64,000 nt of DNA from Ustilago trichophora. Taxonomy: Eukaryota; Basidiomycota; Ustilaginomycetes; Ustilaginales; Ustilaginaceae. The DNA lies in contig OOIN01000031.1 in assembly GCA_900323505.1 (NCBI GenBank), forward strand, positions 62,001 through 126,000, read 5' to 3'. Below, one piece after another: positions 40,272-50,977 of the stretch. Each line of letters opens with the position of its first letter. Position 1 is the stretch's first letter. The translations under genes and the position numbers were made by a program. The notes under the pieces are model-generated. The model had not been told where the DNA came from, ran no database searches, and saw only the letters and a program-made list of their open reading frames with translations.

Positions 40272-41757
40272 CGTTGAAGCTGCAAGAGACGTTTCAAGAC
40301 CTTGTATCGTATGTTGGCAAACGAGAATGCTGCTGATGGCGTTGATCATGGCGAACGTTGCCACAGCAACAGCAATCAACGAGAGCTCTCACACGCACGG
40401 ACAAAGCTCACTTGGATTGTTTGCGGGGTACGCACCTGTGCTGAGTGAGCCATGCGGCCTCACTCAACGTTGTGTTGTTGCCGCCTGCAGATGCCGCTGT
40501 TTCGGCAACTCTGAAGCATAGCCGACGCAGCCGATCTTTGCGGCTGTATCGAGCCTTCTTCTATCCCCCTCCCGATCCGACCTTCGATTTCATCAGATTC
40601 ACTCACCACTCTGGCGCGTCTCTAACCTTGAGCTTGCCGGGTAGATTGCCGTCTCCCATCACACAAAAAGAGTATTTGAGTTGGTAGGAAGGGGTGCGGG
40701 AGCGACGCTATGGACCGATTGTCGGTCCCACTCGTGTCCTCCTCATGTGTTTGTACGCAAAGTTAAGCTTTGTGGCATGTGGCGGCGGGCAAGCGAAAAC
40801 CGAGACAACCATCTCACATGAACAGATATACAGGGTTCCGGACCCGGATGCCATTCAACTTGAGCCAGTTCCATCACATCATGCTCCTACATATATGCTG
40901 TGTGGAAAGCCCCACCACTCTGGCTAGAGAGGCATCTCATTGCAACAAAGTCTCATATTGGTAGGATGTCAAGGAAGCAGTGCACGGATCTGATCCGTTT
41001 GCCAGATAAGTCTGTGTGGCAGTGGAAATGTACGAATCAGCGCGCTCCCATTTGGTCGCCTCGCTTGTGCCAAGCAAAAAGAAACAGCAGACACATCATC
41101 CTTTGCTGGTCACGAAATGGAAAACAGGTTCCGGACATGGTCCTCGGCCCCCTCGGATTTTAGCCCTCTCATCTTTTTTTCTGCTTCCCCGCATTCGCAC
41201 TCGCATTCGCTCGCACAAACCATCCTCGCAGACTCAAAGCATCCGCATCCTTCCAAAGTGCGCCGCAACTTCCGTTCAGAGACCCTGTGTTCTATCAACG
41301 TTGCCGAGCGTTTCGCCGTTTCACCAGTCCAATTCGGCCCAGCCCCTCCGTGGGTCCTGTGCGTGTGCGTGGGAGAGAGATAGAGCTGAGAGTTGGCCTC
41401 AACTGCGTGAGAAATGTTGCCTGCCCCACATTTTCGGTCGGGGAGAGGGGGGTCAAAGTGTCTCCCACAACCCACGGCCTATGACCAAGTTATCAATCGT
41501 CAGCAAACGAGACTGCCACAATACGCTGTTTTGCTTTGTGCAGGGGGCGCCCTCCACGCTATCGCCTTCCCCACCGGCGTGTGCTACTTATACAGGCCTC
41601 CCTGAAGCTTATTCCTTCCCTGCGACCTTTCGTTACAGTCCTTATCTCTGAACCCATTCCGCCCTGCATTGCTCGGAACAACATCCTCTCCACCACATCT
41701 CGTATACCATCGGACACCATTCTAACCCCTCCGATTTCCCAACCTAGAACATACAAC
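40272..41757. other. Divergent upstream region, barrel protein / intradiol dioxygenase
   Basis: About 1.5 kb. Short frames only. C/T-rich leader-like sequence occupies 41560-41757. No gene recognised. Confidence 0.5.
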
Positions 41758-42690
41758 ATGACCGCTACCAACGGCAACAGCGCCGGCCTTGACCCCTACA
41801 CCAAGCTCTGTCAGGATGTCTCCGGTCCCAACGCCAACCCACGAGCCAAGTTTGTCCTCGACTCTTTGATGAAGCACTTGCACCTCTTTGCACGTGAGGT
41901 GCAACTCACCAACGAAGAGTGGCTTGGCGCATGCGATCTCCTCATTCGATCCGGTCAGATGTCGGATGACCGTCGTAACGAGTTGATTCTCATCTCTGAC
42001 GTTCTCGGTCTCGAGTCTCTCGTCGACAGCATTGCTTACGAAAAGGCACAGGCATCCTCATCCTCGGTTAAGAAGGCTGAGGGTGGAGTCGAGGCTACAC
42101 AGTCGGCCATTTTGGGACCTTTCTACCGCACCGGCGCCCCCGAATACGAGAACGGAGCAGACATTGTGCTCGACCACAACATCAAGTCTTCCGAGGGCAA
42201 GACTGGCGAGACCGCCTACATGCACGGTCGTGTTACCGACGCAGCCACCGGAGCCCCAGTGGTAGGTGCCAAGATCGACGTGTGGCACACAGGCCCCAAC
42301 GGTTTGTACGAGCAGCAGGACGAGAATCAACCCGACTTCAACTACCGTGGCAAGTTCACCACCGACGCCAACGGAGAGTATGCACTCAAATGTCTCCGTC
42401 CAACCGCCTACCCAATCCCTTACGACGGTGGTGCAGGTGATATCTTGAAATTGCTCGATAGGTCTCCCATGCGCCCGGCTCACATTCATTTGTTGATCGA
42501 GGCAAACGGATACAAGCAGTTGGTGACCCAGATCTTTGACTCGAAATGCCAGTATCTTGGCGCCGATGCCGTGTTTGCTGATAAGAGCGCACTCACCGTC
42601 GAGTTTGCCGAGCCTTCGAGCGAGAATGCTAAGAAGGCAGGCACGCACACCGAGCTCACCTACGACATCCGCCTCGTGGCTGACAACTAA
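41758..42690 (+). CDS. Intradiol ring-cleavage dioxygenase (hydroxyquinol/catechol 1,2-dioxygenase type)
   Basis: A 310-residue non-heme Fe(III) enzyme that opens a catechol-type ring between its two hydroxyls, feeding the beta-ketoadipate-type route. The N-terminal dimerisation domain covers about 10-100. The catalytic beta-sandwich starts at GPFYRTGAPEYENGADIV (about 120). The four iron ligands are recognisable by position: Tyr184 (NGLYEQQ), Tyr218 (RPTAYPIP), His242 and His244 (RPAHIHLLI). The text around GPFY and the SPMRPAHIH loop favours the hydroxyquinol subfamily over catechol, but substrate is inferred. The frame is open upstream of 41758; I choose this ATG because it gives a standard N-terminus and follows a C/A-rich leader. 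No signal peptide, so a cytosolic enzyme. Confidence 0.9.
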   Translation: MTATNGNSAGLDPYTKLCQDVSGPNANPRAKFVLDSLMKHLHLFAREVQLTNEEWLGACDLLIRSGQMSDDRRNELILISDVLGLESLVDSIAYEKAQASSSSVKKAEGGVEATQSAILGPFYRTGAPEYENGADIVLDHNIKSSEGKTGETAYMHGRVTDAATGAPVVGAKIDVWHTGPNGLYEQQDENQPDFNYRGKFTTDANGEYALKCLRPTAYPIPYDGGAGDILKLLDRSPMRPAHIHLLIEANGYKQLVTQIFDSKCQYLGADAVFADKSALTVEFAEPSSENAKKAGTHTELTYDIRLVADN

Positions 42691-43224
42691 AGAGACGGAG
42701 CGGATTAAAAGCATGTGAAACCATCCCTTGTCAGCGCCATATTCTTATTCTTATTGTCATTGAATCTCCTATTCTATTGTATGTATACCTTGATAGCATA
42801 CAGCAATCGGTGCGAGTGAGAGGTACAATGAGCGGAGACGGCCTGCGATGGAGTTAGCTTCTGCACTCTTGACTGAATTTTCGTGAAAGTGTTAGACCTT
42901 CCTGTTCCTAGCTTGAAAAATGATGTTGAAACGCCGATTTCCGAAAAATGTACGTCAAGACGATTCGACCCTCAAAACCCTTCTCCTCGACATACTTAGC
43001 TCTCACCTTGACTCTCACACAATCTTGGCTGCTGCGAACAGAACATCTGATTCAGGTAACATCGCAGCCGCTTTCTCATCAAGTCTTGCATCTCGCTACG
43101 CTTGGTATCAATACACAAACCTGCTCACCGTCGCAACGGCGTCGATACTTTCAAGCTCGGTCGCACGTTTCTTCAGCAGCATTCCACCTCCCCAATCGAG
43201 CATCAGTGTAAAGAGCGAAAAGCC
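42691..43224. other. Gene-free stretch between dioxygenase and U1A-type gene
   Basis: About 530 bp of 3' flank and promoter. Nothing else seen. Confidence 0.5.
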
Positions 43225-44150
43225 ATGGCAGCCGCATCTACATCCAATGGATCCGGTTCTGGGTCCACCGCGGCGCCATCACCAACGTTATATGTCAAGA
43301 ACATCGAAGGGAAAGTAAAGAAGCTTGGTAAGCCTCCCTCTCCTTCCTTTTCCATTCCGGCCCATTGTTTGCACCCCCTTCGTAAGACTGATCCTCATTC
43401 TCTCCCACTCGCCATCGCCTTTTTCATCATGATATTGCTCGTGTAGAACTGAGACGTCAGCTACACAGCCTATTCAGCACCTACGGCCGAGTCCTGGACG
43501 TCGTCTCCACCCGAGCCCCCTCGATGCGCGGACAGGCGTTTATCGTCTTTGAGAATCCCACCTTTTCCTCTGCTGCCAAGCGAGGTCTGACCAACTTTTC
43601 GTTCTACGGAAAACCCTTGCATATCGAGTATTCTACAGGATCCAAGTCAAAGGCACTCTTGCGGAGGGAGTTGGGAGAGGAGGCGGTGTTGGAGATGCAA
43701 TTGGAAGAGAGCAAAACCACGGTCAGCCGAAGGGGGGAGAAACGTTCATTAGTCCTCACTTCTCAGTCTGATGCCGAGGCGGAAACAGAGTCCGATGACG
43801 GGGGCGAGGCAGACGCGGAAGGAGGAGCTTCTAGGCTGAAACGAGCCAAGATCGAGCCAAAAGTCGAAGACGAAGAAGCATCGGCGGCAGGGGTGACAAT
43901 CAAAGCCACAAATATCCCTAGCAACATCGAGCCAGAAGTCATCTCGGCCCTCTTCTCCCGCCAATCGGGTTATTTGACCACTACTGAATCTCATTCAACA
44001 ACAAAAGCACCAACCGCAAAAGATAAGGACATTACAACTTGGTCCGCCTCCATCCGCTTTGATACAAAGCAGAATGCAGAGGCGGCAAAAAACGCACTGG
44101 CAGGTGTTCAGATCGATCCTACTTTCTCGTTGCATCTTGTTGTACTATAG
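43225..44150 (+). CDS. U1 snRNP A / U2B''-type RNA-binding protein (two exons)
   Basis: Exons 43225-43327 and 43447-44150, with a 119-bp intron (GTAAGC...TGTAG), give 268 residues. This is the spliceosomal U1A/U2B'' family that binds an snRNA stem-loop; the yeast counterpart of U1A is Mud1. RRM1 (about 22-100) reads TLYVKNIEGKVKKLELRRQL across the splice, then FSTYGRVLDVVSTRAPSMRG, QAFIVFENP and FYGKPLHIEYS. The KxxELRxxL and MRGQAFIVF pieces are diagnostic of this family. A charged acidic linker (about 110-185) follows, then a weaker second RRM-like domain (about 190-268: VTIKATNIPSNIEPEVISAL ... WSASIRFDTKQNAEAAKNAL). Whether it serves U1, U2 or both cannot be told. The intron lies in the first RRM helix, and the reading phase confirms it. 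Confidence 0.9.
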
Positions 44151-44531
44151 CTTCGACACTAGCACAGAGCATAAAAGCGTTCCACACGGCTTTTGACACG
44201 TTCCAACATGTCGGTAGCGTGCACTGACAAGAACAGTTGCACAAGACAAGTTTTGCAAAGACGCGGTTTGTGCAGATGCGCTTCTCAGATTGAAACAATC
44301 GCTCCCGAACCTGAATCCGACTCATACACCACGCACGCCTCATTGAATCCACCTTCTCGGCTCAATCTCGTCTTGTCGCAAGCCAAACACACAAACATCC
44401 CCCACGCAGAGAGGCACTTGAATGAGTCTCAAAAAAAAGCGCTGTACCAATTGCAAAAGGAAGAAATCCTACAAACGTCCTGAAAAAGATCTCTTATCCT
44501 AACCTCATCATCATCTTAAGAGGTTTCCCAT
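44151..44531. other. 3' flanks of U1A-type gene and UGP1 (convergent)
   Basis: About 380 bp. Short frames only. Confidence 0.5.
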
Positions 44532-46914
44532 CTAGTGGTCAATGATAGCCAAGTTACCCGAAATCAACTTATTCTCCAACACACTGCCCTCGGGAATCTC
44601 GATCTTGTTGCCCTCGTTGGCGACAATGATAACGGTACCCCTGAGAGTGATGTTCCTACCGAAAACGACATCTCCCTGAACCGTCAAGTGGTCCAACTCG
44701 ATCATTTCGGGGATGCTCTTGAAGCGCTTCTGGAACTGAGCGACTTTCTTGAATGTGTCTCCGAGCTTTACGACGGGGGTTTGGGAGAACATGCGACCAG
44801 GGTTCATGACGAGCTTGCCGTGCTCGAGCGAGTAGAGATCCGAAGTGATGAGGAGCAAGTCGGAGCAGCTCTTGACGGGCAAGAAGCGCGAACGGGGCAC
44901 ATTGACACCCTTGGCACCACGGAAGTGCTTGATAGCAGCACCCACGGCAGTCTCGAGCTGGATAACGGCCTCACCGCTCTCAAGAGCCTTGTTGTTGACA
45001 ATGATCTCCAGGTCGAGCTCCTCGTTGTCAAGAACGCGCTTGACAGCGCGCAGGTTGAGCCAAAGGTTGTTGGTGTTGAAGATCTTGAACTTCTTGACAG
45101 ACTTGAAGTCCTCGACGTGCTCCGAAGGAACCTGGGCGATTTCGAGGAGTCGAATGGTACCCTCGTAGTCGATGAGAGTACCACCCTTAACATCGGCCTT
45201 GGTCTTGTCAGTGACCTCGGAGATGAACTCGGCCTGGGTGTCAATCATGTGCTGGTAGATGTTGAGGTCAACGTCAGCACCGAGGTTGTCGACGTTTGAA
45301 ACAAAGAGATACTCCTTGCCGGCAGCAATCAAGCGGTCGAGGAGACCAGAGTTGTTCATGGCATCGAACAAGTCACCGTGACCGGGAGGGTACCAAAGGT
45401 TCTTGTTGTCGGTAGCAGAGCGAGGGCAGGGGAGGAGCGACTCCTTGTTGACACGAGGGTATCGCGACTGGTTGAAAGTGAGGATCTCGACGTTGTGGTT
45501 GGCGTACTTCTGGATGACACGGGCAGTGTCGTCGTCCGTGTTGAACGAGTTCATGAGGATGAAGGGAACGTTGACGTTGTGCGAGCTGTTGAGGTGCTCA
45601 ATCTGTCGGACGGAAAGGTCGAGGAAGGTCATGCCCTCACGAACCTCGATAACAGACTTGGGACCAGTGCAGCCCATGGTGGTACCGAGACCACCGTTGA
45701 GCTTGAGGACGGCAAGCTTGTTAAGGATCGAGGGGTCGGTGGCCTTGCGGAGCTCGGCGTAGGGGGTGATCTGCTCGGGGGATGGGGGCTGGATCTTGTC
45801 CCAGACACTGTTGGAGCGAGCGAACGAAGTGAGCAAAGGCCAAGAAAAACAAGATTGAGTCAATATTGGCTCCCATTCAATGGTGCTATCGCTAGACATG
45901 CGCCAAATCGGCCTGCAAATGCTTTTTTGGCGTCTGTTGAGCTCGTTGGATACTTACAGCTTCTCCCCCTTGGCCTTCTCGGCAAGGTATCGGTTGAAGA
46001 GGTTGAAGAAGTTGGACATCTCGGCGTCAAAAGCCTGTTGGGGAAAAAGGCAAAGGCAGACAATGTCAGTGATCGCATGTCAACCAAAAAGGGCTCGTTT
46101 CTAGTTCCTTTGATGCGCCAATCTGCTCGCAGCCTTTCACCGCTTGGATGGCGATCGCTGGGCAAAGGCGGCCTCCCAGAAGCAGGCTGTTTGAGAAAAG
46201 CGAGCAGATTACTCTCTGTTCGGCTTCACGAGCTCGCAAGCTGATCAATAGACAGAGCGAGCATGCTTCCATTCCGCTGGACCAACATCGACCAGAACGG
46301 TTAGATAACATGCTCGCTATCAGGCTGGAGCCTGCAGCTGCATCTGCTGAATGCAAAATGCAGCGCCTCGAGGCAAAGAGAGATCGGGAGGCCCAAACAT
46401 TTTCGAGCGACCGGGCAAAAAGTACGTACCTTGCGGACAGCAGGGTCATCGATGCCGGAAACGAGAGCGTTGAGCTCGTTGCGCATAGCCTTGGCGGCTA
46501 CACCGGTGGTGGCCGACTTGAAGTCCTATTTGGCGGCAAAGCGGACCGGCAGCAAAAAGAAGGAGAGCGAGAAAGAGGCTAAAAGTTAGTCAACGTGCTC
46601 TTGAATGAGATACAGCAGTCTGTGCTCCGTTGAACGACACTGAGCGTACGCCATCAGAGGGCTTTCGAATCCGTCTTGATGAGGAAAGCGGCAGCCGACG
46701 CAGGCTGTGCAACTCGACGTACTTCGCTCGGCATTAATCCGAATTACATCGCTACGTCGACAAGTAGCTGACGGGAAGCACCGACAATCGTCTTGTGAGC
46801 TATGCTGCTCGAGAGGGGAGTGGTGCAACTTACAATGTGGGAGGCACCGCGAGTGCGGGAAGCCTTGATCTGGGCGCCATTGTTAGGCGTGGAGAGGGTA
46901 GCGTTCGACGACAT
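44532..46914 (-). CDS. UGP1: UTP-glucose-1-phosphate uridylyltransferase (four exons)
   Basis: Exons on the minus strand are 46914-46834, 46525-46430, 46034-45958 and 45807-44532, joining in phase to 509 residues, the normal family size. Introns are 308, 395 and 150 bp, starting GTAAGT, GTACGT and GTAAGT and ending TAG, CAG and CAG. The enzyme makes UDP-glucose for cell-wall glucan, glycogen, trehalose and glycolipid synthesis in the cytosol. Motifs are [17 protein letters not shown] (nucleotide-binding loop), [29 protein letters not shown] and [14 protein letters not shown]. The C-terminal left-handed beta-helix has [20 protein letters not shown] and ends NLAIIDH. The N-terminus is [20 protein letters not shown]. 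The junction [16 protein letters not shown] across the last intron restores the family sequence. Long introns clustered at the 5' end may carry regulatory elements. Confidence 0.94.
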
Positions 46915-47228
46915 CCTGGTACAATACGAATCCAATTTCGGCAAAGAGAAAGAGGGGGGGTGAGGGTGGGGTATGGTGTAAGAAGCAAAGGTGATGTGGA
47001 AGAAAGAGGATTGGATATATTGGTTTTCGTGGATCGAGAGGAGGTGGCGATGCTCGAGTGTGCTGCCAAGTGTGATTTCCGATGCGTTGTGATGGCACTC
47101 TCTCTCTTTTTTGGGAGCAAGACGAAACAAGAGGTGGTCAGAGCGGGATGCGCACACGCACACCTAGAGAACTAGAGCCAGAGCTAGGCTCCGAGTCCAG
47201 ATCGAGACGAGGGGCGATTTGTGTTCCA

Positions 47229-47258
47229 GCCGCCGCCGCCGCCGCCGCTGCTGCTGCT
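47229..47258 (+). repeat. GCC/GCT trinucleotide run
   Basis: Six GCC followed by four GCT triplets, in the presumed UGP1 upstream region. Confidence 0.85.
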
Positions 47259-47404
47259 TCTCCTGAGCAGTGTGCGTGTTGATTGTGTGCGTATGTGTGT
47301 GTTGCATTTGTCCAAATTCGAATCGCAGCACAACGCTTTCGGAAGACGAGTCCACATCAGTGACACTGCTCAGGTGCATTGTGGCGATTCAGCCGAGGGT
47401 TGGT

Positions 47405-47442
47405 ATTTTTTGGAATTTTTGGAATTTTTTGGAATTTTGGAA
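47405..47442 (+). repeat. Short minisatellite, unit about GGAATTTTTT
   Basis: Four near-identical units of 8-10 bp differing in T-run length. Confidence 0.8.
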
Positions 47443-47935
47443 CTCTGTTGTTCGAGCAAGGGTTAGCGCATGTGGCCCGTGTCCAACAGCTGTCTCTCAA
47501 AAGCGTCTCTGCGCCTGTTTGAGATGTTGCCGGTCAAACGCAGATCCTCCGCATCACGCTCGCTCACAGCATCCAATCACAATCACAACACTTCAAAGCC
47601 TTTTCTCACCCATTCATCACACCCTATCATCGACGCCAGCATCCTGTGTCAATTGAGATCGAGAAGCTAGCCGTACCGCATCTGCTGCTGCATAGACCAT
47701 CACAGAGCAGGAGAAAGTCAAGAGGTCCAAGTTTCAGATCGGGACCTTTTTCTCGTCTGTGCTCATAAGCGCGTGGCGTCAAATCTCGCTCGCCTTGTTT
47801 GGCAAAATTCGAATGCTGTCTGGTCCTGTTGGTCGCCGCTTCTTTTTAATCGATCCAACACTTTTACATACAGTAGTCCAGAACGGAGCACGGAGACGGT
47901 TCGGTCCGCTCGCTTCTCAGCACATTTGCGCCTTC

Positions 47936-47936
<1 letters not shown>

Positions 47937-47959
<23 letters not shown>
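47937..47959 (+). repeat. (TC)n microsatellite
   Basis: About eleven TC units, continuing with one interruption to 47967. Confidence 0.85.
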
Positions 47960-47966
<7 letters not shown>

Positions 47967-48895
47967 CGGAAATGGCCGTTCATATCGGGAAAGAACAACT
48001 TTCTCTCTGCTACTGTAGGCGCCGATGTGCGTTGCACCCACACCATGCAGGGCTGCAAATCTCTGCATATCAACTGATGATTCCTGACACTTCATTTCGA
48101 ATTTTCGACAGCGTCTCCAAGCTAACTTATTCTAGCAGAACGTGCCACTGCTGTATCCAGCTTTCTCCGTCATTCGGCTCTGGGCTGATCTCTACAATTT
48201 GCTATGAAGCCAGAAGACTGAAGCGAATAATTTTAGAGGAAGCGGACAGAGAGCAGCGTTATTGATCGATACAGCCACCAAAATTTCCCGCCGCTGGAAA
48301 AATGGATTTCTCGCTTGCCCGATTGTGCAAACCCTGATTGTTACCCTTCCCCCACCTCTACCCCCATCCTGAACCCCATCTCCGCCCCATCGATATACGA
48401 TTCTTCTTGTTCCTTGGCTAATCCTTGCAAACGCGGGGACAAGATGATCAAGGTGGCACTCGCAAGCCAGCAAAGGTGGATGGGGAAATTAGTAACCCTG
48501 TCTCGCTAAGCTTTCGTTTTGGTTGCCCGCATCAATCCGACACCTCAAAGAAGTAAGTGGCGCGTCGAGCTGGAAATGTGTGGGTGAGACACAAGCTGAA
48601 GTCGCAAGCGAAACCTCAGCTCACGTCGGCGGCGTTCCCTTTCGCCGCTCAGCCACAACTTTGCCCAATCCATCAGATCGGATAAAAAGGATATGCCTTG
48701 CCCCGATCAGATCTGCTATGTGCCGCTCGCTCCATCCTCCATTAATCGGCAAAGAATACACACTGGTGCTGTTGGCCACGTCACAGAGATCCGATGCATT
48801 CGTGTATGACATGTGAGAGATCAACAAACAGACGAAAAGATCAGAACATGTTGCAAATGCAAGAAAAAGACTCGAAACCAGAACTGCAATAAGAA

Positions 48896-50257
48896 CTAAA
48901 CTCGGACAGAGCTCACCCTCCCCTCGCCCTCAGAACCAGCCTCGCTCACCTCGGCCCAGCTATCCTCGTCATCACTGGTGACAGAAGACACATCGATCCT
49001 TCTTCCTGCTCCCATATCCACTGGCTCACTTCCGCTCGAGATTGTGGGGCTAGGTGGAGCGTGCAAGTGGCTCCACCTGCTCTCCGAATCAGCATTCTCA
49101 CTGAGCACCTCAAAGTCCGGCTCGCTGCGGCCAGATCTGGATCCTGTCGATGGAGCAGCCTGGCTAGGAGGATGCAGCGCTCGGTTAGAGCGGTACGGTG
49201 AGTCGGAAGAATTAGAGGCATCGTTGTTGTGTGCATCGGTATAGAGGTCGTGAAATGATTGCTGCTGGTCTGAGAGGGTTTGTGAAAGGCCGGCTGTGTC
49301 GAGTACTACATGGCCTTCATCAGTCAACTCTTCGGGTGAGGAGCACGAGAGATGAAGTGAACTTGTGATTTCGGTGTTGTTGGTGTGCTCGGCAGCGCGG
49401 TCGCTAAACACGGCGTGCCAGGACGAGGCCGTGCCATCGACAATGGTGGCGAAGGGGTCGTTCACGTTGGCTGTGTCTACTTGCTGATCCGAAGGGGCTG
49501 ATACAGATGCTGGAGATTCTTCTTGCTGGCCAAAGTCAAGTCCAAGAAGCCCGTTCTTGGCGGCATCCGTCTCGCTGCCAACCTTTGAAGTAGCCTTTTG
49601 CGAAGTTTCTGAGGGCTGCACCTTGGCCGCACTTCTGACCGAGTTGAACCGCGAATCGGAGGGCAAAGAAGCGGCATCCACTACACTTGGCGAGGCATCT
49701 CCTAGTGAATGATGCGGCAGCTCCGGCAAAGTCGGCCTTCGCAGATCGACCACAGGCACATGGAAGCTCTTCGCTTCCCTGTGCTGCCCTTCGGCATCAT
49801 TGCTGGGACCCGTGGCCTTCCTCCTCCTCAGCCCTCGACCGTGATCTTGGGCAACAGACCCGCTTGCCATACTCTCGCTCATGCTAGCCCTCAACCTATC
49901 CCGGTAGGCCGAAGCTTGGCGTTCGTGCATCTCAAACTCGTGCTGGCCGCTCTCCCTGCTCGCCTCCTCCCCGACGCCCCTTCGAAAGTCGTCCAATTCG
50001 TCATCGCTCAGCCTGCGATTACCGTTAGTCGGGCGTCGCCGACCGTCTCGAAGTGTCCGAAAATCATCTTGAATCTCGTTGACCGCCTGTTCCACTTCGC
50101 GGCGGAGCTTGAGCAACTCGCTTCGAACGCCGTGGCCAAAGCCATGCGGCCAATTCTCATCGCGCCAGGGACGGAAGACAGTTACCTCGAAGGCTACTGC
50201 TGCGCCAATGCCGGCCGTTGCGGCTGCTGTGATTACGAGTGGGTGAACCATGGCCAT
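48896..50257 (-). CDS. N-terminally anchored acidic protein, unrecognised
   Basis: A 453-residue protein beginning MAMVHPLVITAAATAGIGAA; a second ATG at 50251 is equally plausible. Residues about 5-25 are the only hydrophobic segment and are followed by VFRPWRDENWPHGFG, suggesting a signal anchor with the rest in the cytosol. A charged helical region (about 45-75, LLKLRREVEQAVNEIQDDFR) follows, then an Arg-rich stretch (GRRRP, about 76-80). The remainder is Ser-rich and disordered. The C-terminus is acidic and holds SDDEDSWAEVSEAGSEGEGR. Trp434-x-x-Val437 preceded by acids fits the Atg8-interacting (AIM/LIR) consensus. I know no characterised homologue. Organelle and role are unknown; an autophagy link is speculation. 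Confidence 0.65.
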   Translation of the reverse strand: MAMVHPLVITAAATAGIGAAVAFEVTVFRPWRDENWPHGFGHGVRSELLKLRREVEQAVNEIQDDFRTLRDGRRRPTNGNRRLSDDELDDFRRGVGEEASRESGQHEFEMHERQASAYRDRLRASMSESMASGSVAQDHGRGLRRRKATGPSNDAEGQHREAKSFHVPVVDLRRPTLPELPHHSLGDASPSVVDAASLPSDSRFNSVRSAAKVQPSETSQKATSKVGSETDAAKNGLLGLDFGQQEESPASVSAPSDQQVDTANVNDPFATIVDGTASSWHAVFSDRAAEHTNNTEITSSLHLSCSSPEELTDEGHVVLDTAGLSQTLSDQQQSFHDLYTDAHNNDASNSSDSPYRSNRALHPPSQAAPSTGSRSGRSEPDFEVLSENADSESRWSHLHAPPSPTISSGSEPVDMGAGRRIDVSSVTSDDEDSWAEVSEAGSEGEGRVSSVRV

Positions 50258-50977
50258 TCAGCCTCTTTTTCCGGCGATGAATGTATCGTAACTGGCAAAT
50301 CTTTGTTGGTGCTGCAATGGGCTGAGGATCGTAAGGCCGTTGTTGATGAAGTCTGAGAGACGTCGATGGCCAAAAGTCGGAACTGGCCTGTTACGGGACG
50401 CTACTTTTGAGTTCTACTCCATCGAAGCCGAAGGACGTTGCAGACCTATTTGATACAGCTGTATAGCCTTATTGCTCTGAGTTTGTTTGATGAAGAGAAG
50501 TGCTGCAATGATGGAAGCTTAAAGCCTTGTCCAATATCCGCAGTTGGGTTCTCAGATGGTGCGGGGCGCGCAATTGAGCAGCCCAAAGGCGGCGAGGCGG
50601 TGCTGAGTGGATCTGAGCCTTTTCTTTTTTTTTTTGCCGCTCAGCCAAAAGAACCCTGCATTTCTCTGCAGCCAAGCGCGCAGGGGCCGCCCAAAAAGGT
50701 GGGCTGTTAGGCCTTCGCTGGATAGGGGCCTTTGGTATAGCTTAGCTCACTAGCGACCCACTCTGCAACCCAGTTCTTTATGGCTTCAAGGATCTTGCTG
50801 AGATACACAGATTGCTATGTGTAGTCAGATGGGTGAGACAGACGACCATGAACGGGCTGTACTTATCGCTGAGACTGACACTCGAACACAGACAGATGTT
50901 GCCAGGAAATCAGTTGTTGCTATACTCGAACTTCAATGCATTGCAAATCAAGAAAACGTCTTGTACACTCTTGAAGC
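50258..50977. other. Between the anchored acidic protein and CAP2
   Basis: About 720 bp: upstream region of the left gene and 3' flank of the right one. T10 run at about 50625. No gene seen. Confidence 0.5.

Larger units (their letters stand above)
46915..48895. other. Gene-free stretch upstream of UGP1
   Basis: About 2 kb. It contains a GCC/GCT triplet run (47229-47258), a 10-bp minisatellite-like block (47405-47442) and a (TC)n run (47937-47959). Short frames only. The left part is the UGP1 promoter and leader; the right end is the 3' flank of the next minus-strand gene. Confidence 0.5.

Noticed and set aside
41536..41757. Upstream in-frame extension of the intradiol dioxygenase
   Set aside because: The residues are leader-like, and the family N-terminus is complete from 41758.
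44535..46244. Long plus-strand open frames opposite UGP1 (44535-45299 and 45378-46244)
   Set aside because: Mirror frames of the highly biased UGP1 exons, running into its introns; no family features.
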